In this document: positions 1 through 10,449 of the stretch, piece after piece
How positions within the stretch are numbered: position 1 is the stretch's first letter
How the letters are laid out: each line of letters starts with the position of its first letter
Assembly: GCA_031761405.1 (NCBI GenBank)
Contig: JASEVX010000013.1
Span: forward strand, 48,876,852 to 48,940,851
DNA from: Serripes groenlandicus
Lineage: Eukaryota; Mollusca; Bivalvia; Cardiida; Cardiidae
DNA: 64,000 bases
Reading direction: 5' to 3'
The notes under the pieces: model-generated
The model's input: the letters and a program-made list of their open reading frames with translations, nothing else
Database searches by the model: none
What the model was told of the DNA's origin: nothing
Program-made: the position numbers and the translations under genes

Positions 1-157
1 GGCAAAAGGAGAAACTGTTCATGGTGAGCAATTTCTCCGTTTTACTACGATTATTTCAACTATATTTAATTATAATACTGAAGTTTCCAGAGCGTTTCTA
101 TAGTTTTGCATCAACATTTCTAAAGTTGCAAATGTTTTGTATGTAGAAAAAGGTTAA
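1..157 (+). mobile_element. MITE-1, 5' part outside the window
   Basis: The right two thirds of a MITE-1 copy, from the central hairpin (GAGCAATTTCTCC) to a worn terminal repeat and TTAA at 154-157. That TTAA is shared with the next copy. Confidence 0.7.
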
Positions 158-407
158 CCCTTCGCCATTTATAACAGATCTGCAGCAGACGACTTTGAAA
201 ACAGCTGGGTAAAAAAATATAAAACATCTATACAGGGACACTATATTACATGTAATATAGTGTGCCAGATCTATATAAGGGAAATTCGAATAAGTAAAAA
301 GAGTTGACAGCCTTGAGACAAAAAAAAATAAAATGAATTACACAACGTTTTTAAAAGTCGTCTGCTGCATAGGCATCCAACAATTTCTACATGTGGAAAA
401 GGGTTAA
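154..407 (-). mobile_element. MITE-1, reverse orientation, TTAA both ends
   Basis: TTAACCCTTCGCC at the left and GGAAAAGGGTTAA at the right, with inner CAGCAGACGACTTTGAAAA and its mirror AAAAGTCGTCTGCTGCAT. The centre holds an extra palindrome ACATGTAATATAGTGT rather than the usual hairpin. Confidence 0.8.
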
Positions 408-819
408 TATATCGTCCTTTACCTATGTTTCATTAAACGTAAAACAAAAGACCCTGATCTAGCAATATGATGACCCGCATTAAATTACGAATTATTTCTC
501 TTATCCAAATCCAATCTGACAATCAGCTAGGGTACACATCCACAAAGCCTGGTCAGGAACGCGATCTACGAACCTCGTGAGATCTGATAACGTGATCTTG
601 TATTCATACGCCGTAGTTCTGCCGCACAAAACTCTAGTCCAATTAATACTGAGTATTCGAATGCCAAGCTCGATTTATCCACAATGCCGTTTCCCTTCGA
701 GATGTTCGAAGGGAACTATAATCAGATACACACGCAGAGCTCTCGCAGACATTACTTTCATTGTTTTCGTCCCTCGTACCTCAGGAAATGAATTACGAAA
801 ACAATAGATTGCGCACTTG

Positions 820-1101
820 TTATCGGCCTATCACCTTCATCAAGTATGACAAGGCAAACGGTTCTGACGGCGCGCTGCCATCTTGAATTAACCGAGTAAG
901 ACGTTTGAGCATATTTCCTCTGGATTCCGTTTCGGCAGAAGAATATTGTTCGTAACGGTTAACCGAACATGTCAGCGTTCCACGAAATATTTGCGAAAAC
1001 TCGCACGCAGCGTTTCTGTGACTAGATAAGGCGACGATCCCTATGTTCCGAGGATGTCGCGTCAATATTAATACCATTGATATGATATACAGAAGCCCCA
1101 T
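820..1101 (-). other. Unrecognised 93-codon open frame
   Basis: An open frame starting MGLLYIISMVLIL, a hydrophobic start resembling a short signal or membrane segment, followed by a polar region. Base composition of roughly 480-1140 is more balanced than its surroundings and I see no repeat here, so a diverged exon or a retro-copy cannot be excluded. I recognise no domain. It is most likely non-coding. Confidence 0.12.
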
Positions 1102-1575
1102 CGATACCTCTCCTATACTGGGTAAAGGTCTGATTTAAATGGTTTTCGTGGCACCACTTCTTGTGGAATGGTAGCACCATCACCGAAGCCCAACAAAAAA
1201 CGGACAGACGTTGAGAAATAAACTAGAAAACGTTTTCACATACATGTCTATGCTATATTGTTTATGATATAATGTCTATGTTATAATGTCTATGATACAT
1301 TGTTACATGTTCCGTTACACTTGAAACAAAAAAATCAGGGATTAAATATCAAAATACCGCAGCCAGATGGTCACGTGGTATTTGTATGTACGTTAGAGCA
1401 CTGACCAAGTGAGGGGCTTAACTTCTTACTCCCAACATAAATTATACATCGATAAACAGTACGTTAACATGAACCGGTGGGCGTTCCACATACTTTACAT
1501 AAATGAACAGTTATGCTAGAAAAACAAATTGGATTTCAGCAACCCATGTGTTACCTGACTTTCTGACACCAGGCT

Positions 1576-1731
1576 CCAAAACTATAAAAGTTTAATCTGT
1601 GCACAGAATGTGTGCTCAAGTATCTGATTGGTCAAAAGCAATTTCGTTCTCCCAATTGACCAATCAGAAGCCTTATTTGGAGCATGAAGTTAATTTCTGA
1701 GAATTGAGAACGTTTTCATAGTTTTATAGTT
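1576..1731. mobile_element. Foldback element, about 155 bp
   Basis: Outer arms AAACTATAAAAG and CATAGTTTTATAGTTT, and inner arms CTGATTGGTCA and TGACCAATCAG, form an imperfect hairpin. No coding capacity. No second copy seen in the window. Confidence 0.55.
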
Positions 1732-1835
1732 TCGGTTCCAGTTCTCTACACAAACGTCTTTCCAAGCAACGTGTTACATTTCCCACGCAAACAAATTTCT
1801 TTTGCAAACTGTAATCTGAATATAACATAACATAG

Positions 1836-2142
1836 TATGGAACGCCTTTACTGTCTCACTGTGTTGTTTTGTATTATACGCAGTACATTTTGACGTATAT
1901 GAGGTACATATTTAATTTGACGTGATACAATATTCATGATATGCAGTGCCTTTTCTTTTATATGTTGTGGTTATTGAATAATATGCAGTGCAAAATAGTG
2001 TTTTAACCACGATATATTATACAAAATGCGCTGCATATCATGCAAAATGTACCACGTCAAATGAAATATGTACCTCGTATCCATGAAAATGTACAGCGTA
2101 TAATACAATACAACATACTAAAGACAGTAAAGGCGTTCCATA
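1836..2142. mobile_element. Long inverted-repeat foldback element, about 307 bp
   Basis: The ends are perfect mirror images for 21 nt (TATGGAACGCCTTTACTGTC at the left), and homology continues inward for about 115 bp on each side with small differences. ACATAG flanks both ends (1830-1835, 2143-2148) and may be a 6-bp target duplication. The open frame inside follows from the palindrome. Confidence 0.75.
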
Positions 2143-2359
2143 ACATAGCATATCTTTATTTAGCATTACATATTACATGTATTACAGCCAATACACACAT
2201 GAACAGTACATACTTTGAGGTTGTGTATGAGTGCAGTAATTATTTTCTGAGAAGTTGGTGTTGGAATATATAGAATGTAAAAGTCGTTTTTAAAATCAAT
2301 CTAAATTTAAGAATTAAAATACTTGAGTCGCTTATGGCATGATTTCATTTAAAATTACA

Positions 2360-2422
2360 TTGGTTTATATTGGTTAACATTGGTTAACATTGGTAAACAT
2401 TGCTTTACATTGGTTTACAACC
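2360..2422. repeat. Short tandem repeat, unit about 11 bp
   Basis: Five or six imperfect copies of CATTGGTTAA or ATTGGTTTAC. Confidence 0.7.
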
Positions 2423-2654
2423 AGTGGTGTTACACTTGTATCTCTTTTGTCGAAAGTTGCATGGAAGGCGTACAGTGAAGGGATGCACACGTACTCACTT
2501 CTAGTTTAGGGTAGCAAGCATCATCTTTGGCTCTTATACGAACATGTGCCCATATGTTGTGACATCGAGCCCCTGCTCGGCCAACATTCATTCCGACGTT
2601 TGACAAAAAGTCGATGCGACAAGCGACAGACTTCTTCCACCAATGGATTAACTG

Positions 2655-2850
2655 TCTCAGAACTCAAGATAAGGCGAGTATTTCATCTAAAATCCGTATT
2701 TGATACTCAAACCCTATGTTGTGGGTACTCAAAAGAATCGTCTCAGTGAGACGATTCTTTTGAGTACCCACATCATAGGGATTAGTTGGAAAATAAGAGG
2801 GATATTGTGGGGAAAAGAGCTGAATACCCCTTTTTATCTGGACCTCTGCT
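2655..2850. mobile_element. FB-1 foldback element, copy 1
   Basis: The core at 2712-2780 is an almost perfect 69-bp palindrome: CCCTATGTTGTGGGTACTC, AAAAGAATCGTCTCA, then the mirror back to CATAGGG. Outside it are arms shared with the copies at 15.7 and 48.9 kb: GATAAGG near the left end, and ATATTGTGGGGAAAAGAG and TTATCTGGACCTCTG at the right. Open frames running through it on both strands are products of the palindrome. Confidence 0.85.
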
Positions 2851-3483
2851 GTCTGTGTAGAAAAAAGCAGCCAGTTGCTTTGAATGACTGCTGTGTTGAG
2901 TACTGGTGTGGACAAATAAAGCCAGGAAACAAAGTGAATCTTCGTGTGTGTCTATCTGTCTTAATAGCCTTGGCATCACAATATGGGTCAAAAGATTTAA
3001 TTTCTTCTGACGTGTTTCGCTTTCATTTATTCGGGTTTTCCTTTATCTTTTCAGAGACGTTCAGTTTTGAATAATTTTTGAAAACGAACACAATTTGAAA
3101 AATAAGTTTATATCTAAATAGAGTAAACTTTTGAAATAGATTTATATTTTGAGAAAGAGTAAATTAACATATCTGGTCATTTCTTTAAACTTTCTACACA
3201 CGTAAACGCCCCTTTTGTGCGGCCACGCCCCCACGGAATGTAGATTTGCCGATGAAAGGGTCACCAGAATGCGACTCCAAGCCGTACGCTAATTAAGCAT
3301 TGATGTTTGATGCTATTAACGGTTTGTTTGTATCTCTAAGTATATTAGGTACACACCCTGTATGCCGCACGCAGGGATGATGTTCAGTAAAGATATCAGT
3401 ATTTTACTGATCAGAGTGGCTTCTGTTATTCTCTATACATACGCATAGTCATTGCATTCAAACATTTAAGCTGACGGCCCATA

Positions 3484-3710
3484 AACAGCATGGTTAGCAT
3501 CGGGGATGTGTAACCTGGCGTCCCAGGTTCAATCCCCAGTTCCGGTGCTGTGGTCATGGTGGAGTGCCCTTGGACAAGGCACATCTCCTAGCCTAGTTCT
3601 GGTTTGTCAACCCTGGGATCATGAATAAGTGATCTGTCTCCGTGATATAACTGCCATAATGTTGAACACGGCGTAAAAATCCCCCCCAAAAAACAACAAC
3701 AACAACAGAA
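3484..3710 (+). mobile_element. SINE-B, nearly full length
   Basis: A worn tRNA-like head with B box (AGGTTCAATCCCCAG) is followed by the family body GGTCATGGTGGAGTGCCCTT, GGGATCATGAATAAGTG, GTGATATAACTG and GGCGTAAAA, then an A-rich tail ending in (AAC)n. Confidence 0.85.
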
Positions 3711-3792
3711 ACAGCATATATATTTACAGTAAACAACGAGTGACAATAAACATTATATAAATATTTAGATTGTAATGGACGCTGTATCTAAA

Positions 3793-4047
3793 TAGTGATT
3801 GATTGATTAATTGATTGATTGATTGATTGATGGATTGAGATTAAACAAAGTGTTCAACAATTGTTTTCAGACAAATCTCGTCGGCCAGTTTACCTACCTA
3901 TCACAGTCACCTGTTTTTCTCTACAGACTGTTTGCCCAATAACGCTTATGGCATTCTGTGACTTTTGTCAATCGTCGGAATGAATGCCAACCAAGTTGGG
4001 GTTCGAACTCAAAGCACCAGCCCATGTCACAGCGGACTCGGCACCTT
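3793..4047 (-). mobile_element. SINE-A, diverged
   Basis: The reversed element starts with its tail (GATT)n at 3795-3838, then CGTCGGCCAGTTTACC, CTTTTGTCAATCGTCGGAA and a worn tRNA-like head with GGGGTTCGAACTC. Confidence 0.75.
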
Positions 4048-4085
4048 CATTTACAAGGGTATTACATGTAGTTTCTGGTGACAGG

Positions 4086-4296
4086 TTAACCCTTCACCAC
4101 CTGCAGACGCATTTAGACTTTTAAAAACTTTGTGACCAATGGTAAAATTGCTCATGATGAGCAATTTCACCTTTGGTCACAATGTTTTCAACTTTATTTA
4201 TCAATTAAGCTAACTTTTATGGCGATTTTTCAGGATTTTGTCACCATGATTTCAAAGTCGTCTGCTGCAGATTTGCTGTATGTGGGAAAGGGTTAA
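4086..4296 (+). mobile_element. MITE-1, full length with TTAA both ends
   Basis: TTAACCCTTCACC at the left, GTGGGAAAGGGTTAA at the right. Central hairpin AAATTGCTCATGATGAGCAA and inner CAAAGTCGTCTGCTGCAGAT are typical. Confidence 0.88.
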
Positions 4297-4337
4297 AAGT
4301 GTAGCCTCTTTTATCCCAATCCATTATTCCTTTATTT

Positions 4338-4545
4338 GAGCCGAGTCCCGGTAGCTTGGTGTATATAAATTACGCGGGCTGTCAATCCGGGGATTGGAAG
4401 TTCGAAACAGCCTTTTTGACGTTTGATTAACGTCAATGCGACAAACCGTCATAAGTCTTCCATTAATGGGCTTACAATCGATATTGAAAAGCGGTCAACT
4501 GATTCGAAGGATTTGCGTGAAGAGTACTGGTGTGAAACATAATGG
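4338..4545 (+). mobile_element. SINE-A, diverged
   Basis: GAGCCGAGTCCCGGTAGCTT begins the tRNA-like head, followed by GCGGGCTGTCAATCC, a B box, TTGACGTTTGATTAACGTC and GAGTACTGGTGTG. Confidence 0.75.
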
Positions 4546-4918
4546 TAGCTGAACATTTAAAAAACCTTCTTGTTTATTTCGTTTTATATGTATTGTTATC
4601 ACATTACAATGCTTGTATCCGATCTAATGTACCCATTACGTATTTATTTATATGTAACATGTGTAATATAACATGACCGAATTACTATTTTTGTATTCAT
4701 CCGCGAATGTTTACACAATGGCTGAGAACGTGTATTCGGTAAACACAAACGTCACGATAGACGGACGAGTTAAAGGTACCATTATCGGTCATAACAATAT
4801 TTTGTTTCTGATTAGTTAATAGTTTATTAAGTGATACATGTTGGGACCATTTTCTGACCGCAAAAACCCTATGTTCTTTTTGTGTTACGTCAAGTGATAA
4901 AAAGAACCAGGCATTCGT

Positions 4919-5036
4919 TGTCATTTTATGAAGTTTTATTAAACTCGTCCAAGAAATTGTTATTAAGCTGGCCAAAGGCTCGCTTAATAACACATTTCTT
5001 GAACTCGTTTAATAAAACTTGCTATGAAATGACAAC
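4919..5036. mobile_element. Foldback element, arms about 50 bp
   Basis: TCATTTTATGAAGTTTTATT, AAACTCGTCCAAGAAATTG and TTATTAAGC on the left mirror GCTTAATAAC, TTTCTTGAACTCG and TTTAATAAAACTTGC on the right. The open frames crossing it arise from the arms. Confidence 0.75.
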
Positions 5037-5157
5037 TCATGTCAGATCCTATATATATTTTCACATAAGTAGTATTTTGTTTATTTGAATAATGAATCAA
5101 TAAAGCACCCCTTACAAAGGATTCTAATCCCGTTATAGAGATTAAGTCGCGAAAGGA

Positions 5158-5232
5158 ACAGACAGATGAACTGGCCGTCGTGATATGACTGAACAATTGT
5201 TGAAAGCGGCGTAAAACCCTAATCAGCCAATC
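5158..5232 (+). mobile_element. SINE-A 3' end only
   Basis: GAACTGGCCGTCGTGATATG, ACTGAACAATTGTTGAAAG and CGGCGTAAAACCC mark the last 75 bp of a SINE-A/B-like copy. Confidence 0.7.
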
Positions 5233-5325
5233 CTTTATTTGACACCTAATGTAATAAGTTATAAGCCCCTTTTTCGTCTGACGAAATCCATGTATATATA
5301 CTAACCTTGATTGACAAAGTACATA

Positions 5326-5582
5326 TTTGAGCCGTCCCGCAAAAAAAAACAAAACATTATGGCCTCTGCGTAATGTATCGACCCAGATCATCCCAGATAA
5401 TCCGGGCCGACACATTCCGTTTCAGGTGGATAGAGGTATAGAGTAATGATTCCTGAAACAGAAAATCCACAGCAGGCGAAAGTGTCTATCCGGGTTCGCC
5501 TGCGCGGCATGCTGAAGCTGCTCCGGGTCGATACTTAACACAGAGACCACACTGTTGATTTTTCTCGCGGGACGGCTCATAT
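5326..5582 (+). mobile_element. FB-2 (TATGAGCCGT-ended MITE), copy 1
   Basis: The ends TTGAGCCGTCCCGC and GCGGGACGGCTCAT are mirror images. Inside are TGCGTAATGTATCGACCC, a damaged GATCAGCCTGCGCAG arm, ATGATTCCTGAAACAGAAAA and GCCTGCGCGGCATGC. Further copies are at 24.1, 28.7, 52.2 and 62.4 kb. Confidence 0.85.
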
Positions 5583-5595
5583 TGAGTGGTTGTTT

Positions 5596-6715
5596 TTACA
5601 TGTATGTTTACATCTTTTAAATTACAGAAAACTTTTAAAGGTCAATAAACTTAAGTATTGGTAAACAGAATGAACATGGCACTCATAACTATTCGTGACG
5701 TTTTGTTCTAAATATAGATTCCGAGACAACAGAAAACTACTATGTTCAATTTAAAACAGGTTGTAATTAGCTTTGTACATTAGCACATAAAGCTGCCAAA
5801 TACAGTAGTCACGGGTTCAAATCCAAGAAACAGAACGACTTTTATTAAGTAGTAGTCTTTACATGTATGTTTACATCTTTTAAATTACAGGGAAATTTAA
5901 AAGGTCAATAGATAGAGGATATTACATGAGTGGTCATTCAATACGGTATTTATTAAACGAGTTTTCTGAAATTGATAAGAACGAGCCTTGGCGAGTTTTT
6001 ATCACTTTTAGAAAACGAGTTTAATAAATATCGTATTGAATGACCACGAATGTAATGTTCTTTTTATATCATAAATACTAATTAACTAATTTACAGCGCT
6101 ATATCCATATAAACGTCGCTATAAAGCGCGCGTATTTACAACGCTAAACGTTACGTTATGACGTCACGTTACGTAGCATTGTTATTACACTAGTTGAATA
6201 CGCAAATTATTCAATGGCTTTATTACACTCCGGCGTCATTTATGATATAAACTGAAGTATTGGTAAACAGAATTCACATGGCACTCATAACTATTCGTGA
6301 CGTTCTGTTCTAAATTTAGATTCCGAGACAACAGAAAACTACTATGTTCAATTTAAAACAGGTTGTAATTAGCTTTGTACATTAGCACATAAAGCTGCCA
6401 AATACAGTAGTCACGGGTTCGAATCCATGAAACAGAACGACTTTTATTAAGTAGTAGTCTTTAGATGTATGTTTACATCTTTTAAATTACAGAACACTTT
6501 AAAAGGTCAATAGACTTAAGTATTGGTAAACATAATGTTCATGGCACTCATAACTATTCGTGACGTTTCGTTCTAAATTTAGAATCCGTGACAACAGAAA
6601 ACTACTATGTTCAATTTAAAACAGGTTGTGAATAAATATATCGTAATTAGCTTTGTACATATCATACAAAGCTGCCAATACAGTAGTCACAGGTTCGAAT
6701 TAGAAACAGAACGAC
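5596..6715 (+). repeat. Triplicated 263-bp unit with a 340-bp insertion
   Basis: Three head-to-tail copies (phrase AAGTATTGGTAAACA at about 5653, 6256 and 6519). Each carries GACAACAGAAAACTACTATG and CAGTAGTCACGGGTTCGAAT; the last contains a Pol III B-box-like sequence (GGTTCGAATCC in the middle copy). The spacing between copies 1 and 2 is larger by the length of the block inserted at 5912-6250. Confidence 0.85.
5912..6250. mobile_element. Foldback-bearing insertion in the middle copy
   Basis: It starts with a palindrome (about 5930-6052): TGGTCATTCAATACGGTATT and ATTAAACGAGTTTTCT mirror AGAAAACGAGTTTAATAAAT and CGTATTGAATGACCA. A stretch rich in CGTTACG/ACGTCACG follows. The 263-bp unit resumes directly afterwards. 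Confidence 0.65.
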
Positions 6716-6842
6716 TTTTTATGTTAAAACCTTTTTATAATGATACTTTTCTTGAGTTGAAAACTAATTTATAATTGACTAAATAATTTTTCAGATATTT
6801 TTTAGACAAATACAATCTAGATAAAAATTCGATTTAGGAAAG

Positions 6843-6857
6843 CCCCCCCCCCCCCCC
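6843..6857. repeat. Poly-C run, 15 nt
   Basis: Homopolymer. Similar runs at 19139-19152 and 41097-41114. Confidence 0.9.
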
Positions 6858-6879
6858 AAAAATAATTAGAACATAGAGT

Positions 6880-7410
6880 TTGATTAACATTGTTTTCATG
6901 ATACGGGATTTAATTCACAAATCATGAAAACAATGTTTATTAAACTATATATTATATACTCGGCGATAACGACAATACCCCTGTGCAGCTCATTTATTTT
7001 TAGCTCAGAAGCGGAGAGATCTGAATGACGTAATCTGCCAGTTTTGCAGTGACGTCACTACGTGCGCACCGACAAATGTGTACATTGATTGACATAAATG
7101 TGTCATGTCGATTCAAGCTCTTATTTGCGGATTTAAAAGTGCAATTGTGGATTATTTAACTGTTCATCATGGAAATAAAGTGTTAAGTAGTGAAAACGGA
7201 GCTTAAAAGTGTTTAACGATGAGTTTATGTTTAGAGATTAGAAAATTGAAAATTTAGAGATTAAAAGAAGTAGTTCCGAAAATCCGACTAGTGAGCTATA
7301 TCGCACACTAGGCGATATTGCTCAGTAGACAAAAAGCATGTTATAGTTTTTCTCAAGTTGGGAAATCTCTATATTTTATCATTGAGTATACAATATAAAA
7401 TGATAACGAA
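6880..7410 (+). mobile_element. Dispersed repeat G, copy 1 (about 530 bp)
   Basis: It shares a long colinear match, in reverse, with 29010-29600: ATGATACGGGATTTAATTC, CTCATTTATTTTTAGCTCAG, ACGTAATCTGCCAGTTTTGC, AGTGACGTCACTACG, GACAAATGTGTACATTGATT and TTATTTGCGGATTTAAAAGT. Both ends carry palindromes: the first around ACATTGTTTTCATGAT, the last around ATTTTATCATTGAG. No protein is visible. Confidence 0.8.
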
Positions 7411-7611
7411 TACAGCCGAAGATGAATGAGCGACCGGTAAAACCTGTTTACTAATAGTTTGGGTCTAAATGCGTCTTAAATTAACTTGTTGATGTTCCAT
7501 ATTTGTTTGTTTTTCTATGATCACAGTTATAATTTCACGACTGGGGAGCATGAAGCTAATGGAAGGACAGTTAATGATAAAACACCGTTTATTCTACCCA
7601 CTTTACTTTGT

Positions 7612-7840
7612 TTAACCCTTTCCCTCATACGACAATTCAGCAGCAGACGACTTGAACATATTTTGTCAAAAAATAGAAAATCTCTATAATTGAATGGATA
7701 ACCTATGGCTAAAAGAGGAAATCATTGTGGCAAAAGGAAAAATTGCTCGTCTTGAGCAATTTCTTCTTTTGTCACTATGTTTTCAAAAAGCCGTCTGCTA
7801 CAGAGGCGTCAGGAAGTGTCTATGTGAGGGAAAGGGCTAA
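7612..7840 (-). mobile_element. MITE-1, full length
   Basis: TTAACCCTTTCCCTCATACG at the left and GTGAGGGAAAGGGCTAA at the right, with the right TTAA mutated to CTAA. Contains AATTGCTCGTCTTGAGCAAT and GGATAACCTATGGCTAAAAG. Confidence 0.92.
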
Positions 7841-7868
7841 CAAAGTCCGTTGGTTCATGTTGCATATT

Positions 7869-8549
7869 GTTAAACCCTTTCCTTACTGCAGACACATCTT
7901 GACATATTTGCGGCAGACTACATTTGAAAGCAATTTGACAATAGAAGAAATCTTGCTCATAACGATCAATTTCTCGATTTGCCACAATATTGCAACCATA
8001 TCGAATAAATATACTTTCATATATAGTGTAACGTGTACCGCGGATCAACCATCCAGGCACTAACCGCGATAAACGTTGCTTAACTTAAAGAAACGGTCAA
8101 CCACTCTACCAACGTCGCTAAAAAAAGCCGGCTTCAACAGCACTGAACTCAAGCAGTATACACCAGAGCGGAGTCTATTTTACATCACTTGGAACCACCG
8201 GGGTCCGGTGATAATGGTAATATCAACCCAAAATCCCACCGCTGCCACCATTTTTAACGTGTACCGGAGTCACCCCCGTTACGATAATGTAATATCAACC
8301 CAAAATCCACCGCTGCCACATTTTTAACGTACCGAGTCACCCATCCAGGCACTACGCGATGAACTTTGCTTAACTTAAAGAAACGGTCAACCATCTACCA
8401 CATCGCTATAAAGACGGCTTCCATATCAAGCTGTAGAAGTATATTAAACATTCTCCGTTCTCGTTTTTATAATAGTATTTTTTTTAATATTTTTTACTAG
8501 ATGTTTCAAACGTCGCCTAGTGTAGAATTCTGTATATGTGAAAGGGTTA
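7869..8549 (+). mobile_element. MITE-1 split by a 470-bp insertion
   Basis: The left part (TTAAACCCTTTCC to about 8028) and the right part (about 8500, ending ATATGTGAAAGGGTTAA) belong to one copy. The block between is unrelated to MITE-1 and contains its own duplication. Confidence 0.7.
8029..8430. repeat. Insertion containing two variants of the same sequence
   Basis: 8030-8125 recurs at about 8325-8420 (CATCCAGGCACTA, GCTTAACTTAAAGAAACGGT), and 8215-8270 recurs at 8288-8340 (AATATCAACCCAAAATCC, ACCGCTGCCAC). The earlier variants carry several extra single bases relative to the later ones. Confidence 0.75.
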
Positions 8550-8620
8550 AATCATGCAAAAAAAGCTTATACACCCGACCACCAATTTACATAGCCGACT
8601 TTTTACGTAGTTTTTGTATT

Positions 8621-8830
8621 TTAACCTTTTCGATTTACGAACGATATTGACGCCTCTGCAGCAGACACATTGGAACAATGGCGAAAGGAGAAAATGCTCA
8701 TAACGAGCAATTTCTCCGATGTTACCAAGTGTTTTTTAAATTCATTCAATCATATTCTTTCATTTATGAGAGTTTGATCGATGTTTACAAAATCGTCTGC
8801 TATAGATGTGATGTAAGTGAGAAAGGGTTA
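8621..8830 (+). mobile_element. MITE-1, diverged
   Basis: TTAACCTTTTCG at the left, GACGCCTCTGCAGCAGACAC, hairpin AATGCTCATAACGAGCAATT, and GTGAGAAAGGGTTA at the right. Confidence 0.82.
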
Positions 8831-8987
8831 CAGCTGATCAAATGTTAAGGTCTTTGATATACCGCGATGGTATCAATATTTCAAATTAATAAGATGCTAT
8901 CTTAAAATTAAATGCAATGTTTTAAACTATGACCGAACCTTCTGTTCTTCAATGATTTAGTCAACGTGGAGCTTATAAATTGCATGC

Positions 8988-9275
8988 CCGAGCCCCGGTA
9001 GCTCAGTCGGTGTCGATTCTTGTCAATGAAGGAGTTGTTGGTCCAAACCCCATCTCAACCTACATTCTTTCTGACGTTTGATAACAGTAAATGCGACAAG
9101 CGGCTTTCGTCATCTATAACGGCTAATGGACTATGAGGAAAAGCACCAGTTGATTGGAAACAATGTTGTGTGAGTACTGTATGAGAAGCCAAGAAATACA
9201 TGAATATGTAAACTGCCGCGGCTATGACGAAACAATTGTGAAAACGGCGTTAAACCCCAATAATCAATCAATTAT
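8988..9275 (+). mobile_element. SINE-A, near full length
   Basis: Head GAGCCCCGGTAGCTCAGTCG, then TTTCTGACGTTTGATAACAG, AAGCACCAGTTGATTGG, ACGGCGTTAAACCCC and tail AATAATCAATCAAT. The anticodon part of the head is scrambled. Confidence 0.85.
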
Positions 9276-9389
9276 GAATGGCGTACATGATACTGTTTGA
9301 GGGTTTATGAAGCTGGATACTTGACAAGGTTAACCTGATTCTGACTCTTGTAAAAAAAAAAAAACACATATTTTACACAATTGAATAGA

Positions 9390-9620
9390 TTTAACTCCGT
9401 TTTCAGCAATTTTCAGTCATATCAAGGCAAGTTCACCTATTCAAGTGTTTTCCTTACCTTCGCATACAAGTTCTCCAAAAACAGACTATCAAAGAGAGTG
9501 CTGCTTTTCCGATTAACTGTTATCCCATCGGTGGAAAACGAATGACGCTTGTCACAGTGACCTTTTGTCAAACGTCCGGAAAAGAATGTGGTTGAGCTTG
9601 GTTCAATTTCGGACTTATGA
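9390..9620 (-). mobile_element. SINE-A, diverged
   Basis: Reading left to right: CCGTTTTCAGCAATTTTCAG, GCAAGTTCACCTATTC, CCATCGGTGGAAAACGAATG and CTTTTGTCAAACGTCC, the reverse of the SINE-A body. The tRNA head is worn. Confidence 0.75.
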
Positions 9621-9639
9621 GAATACCTTTTTCTGTTTA

Positions 9640-9818
9640 CTACAGTCGTCCGTATGCCAGAAACCAGGCATACAGGCTTTCGGTACATCATTTTTACTAT
9701 TAAGCGTGTAAACCACCAGCCATATTAGATAGGACACATTGCCGCCACTGGAATTCGAACCTTCGACATCCCGCCCGAGAAGCAGATGCTTAAACACTAG
9801 GCTATAGGGATCGTATGA
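9640..9818 (-). mobile_element. tRNA-headed SINE, separate family
   Basis: On the reverse strand a tRNA-like head runs from CCCTATAGCCTAGTGTTTAA through a B box (GAAGGTTCGAATTCCAG) to GGCGGC. The body differs from SINE-A and SINE-B. Only one copy is seen. Confidence 0.55.
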
Positions 9819-9989
9819 TACATAACGAATTTGAAGGCGATACTTTGATTGGCTGACGCTGAAGGTCAACCTGAAATGACCTTTTATAGGCAGTCGTCAG
9901 CTTTATACGAGCGATTGCTTCTGCACGGACGTTTAGATCTGGATTGAATGAGAGTGATCTTCGATGAAAAGTTTTTTTTGTTTGTTTGT

Positions 9990-10196
9990 TATATTGGGTT
10001 TTTATGCCGTTTTCAACATTATTTCAGTTATATCACGACGACAATTCACTTTTCATGATCACTGCGTAAACAAACCGGGGACTAGGCTTGGAATGTGCCT
10101 TGTCCAAAGGCACTCCACGATGACCGTAGTGCCGCGACTGGGATTGAAACCTGGAACGCCGGTTCGAAATCACCGACGCTAACCACTCGATGAAAT
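9990..10196 (-). mobile_element. SINE-B
   Basis: Reverse of the family: ATGCCGTTTTCAACATTATT, GTTATATCACG, GTGCCTTGTCCAAAGGCACT and a tRNA-like head ending GCTAACCACTCGATG. Confidence 0.82.
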
Positions 10197-10237
10197 ATGA
10201 ATGTACAGTTGATTGGTTTGAGTTTGAACGCCGTTAT

Positions 10238-10372
10238 CATTGAATTGTATTGAACTGTATTGTATTGTATTGTATTGTATTGTACTGTATCATATTGTAC
10301 TGTATTATACTGTATTATAATTATTTGTATTGTATTGTACTGTATTGTACTGTATGTGCTTTATTGTATACT
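10238..10372. repeat. Pentanucleotide array (TGTAT)n
   Basis: About 25 imperfect units, many reading TGTAC. A related array follows the foldback at 11.5 kb. Confidence 0.9.
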
Positions 10373-10449
10373 TTGATATTGTTCCCTCTTGTTTCCATAT
10401 GAACAAAGGATGCAATATCATTTGATATTGCACGGGTTGATATTGCACT

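Noticed and set aside
4984..5415. 143-codon reverse open frame
   Set aside because: It spans a foldback, a SINE tail and the left arm of FB-2; no protein signal.
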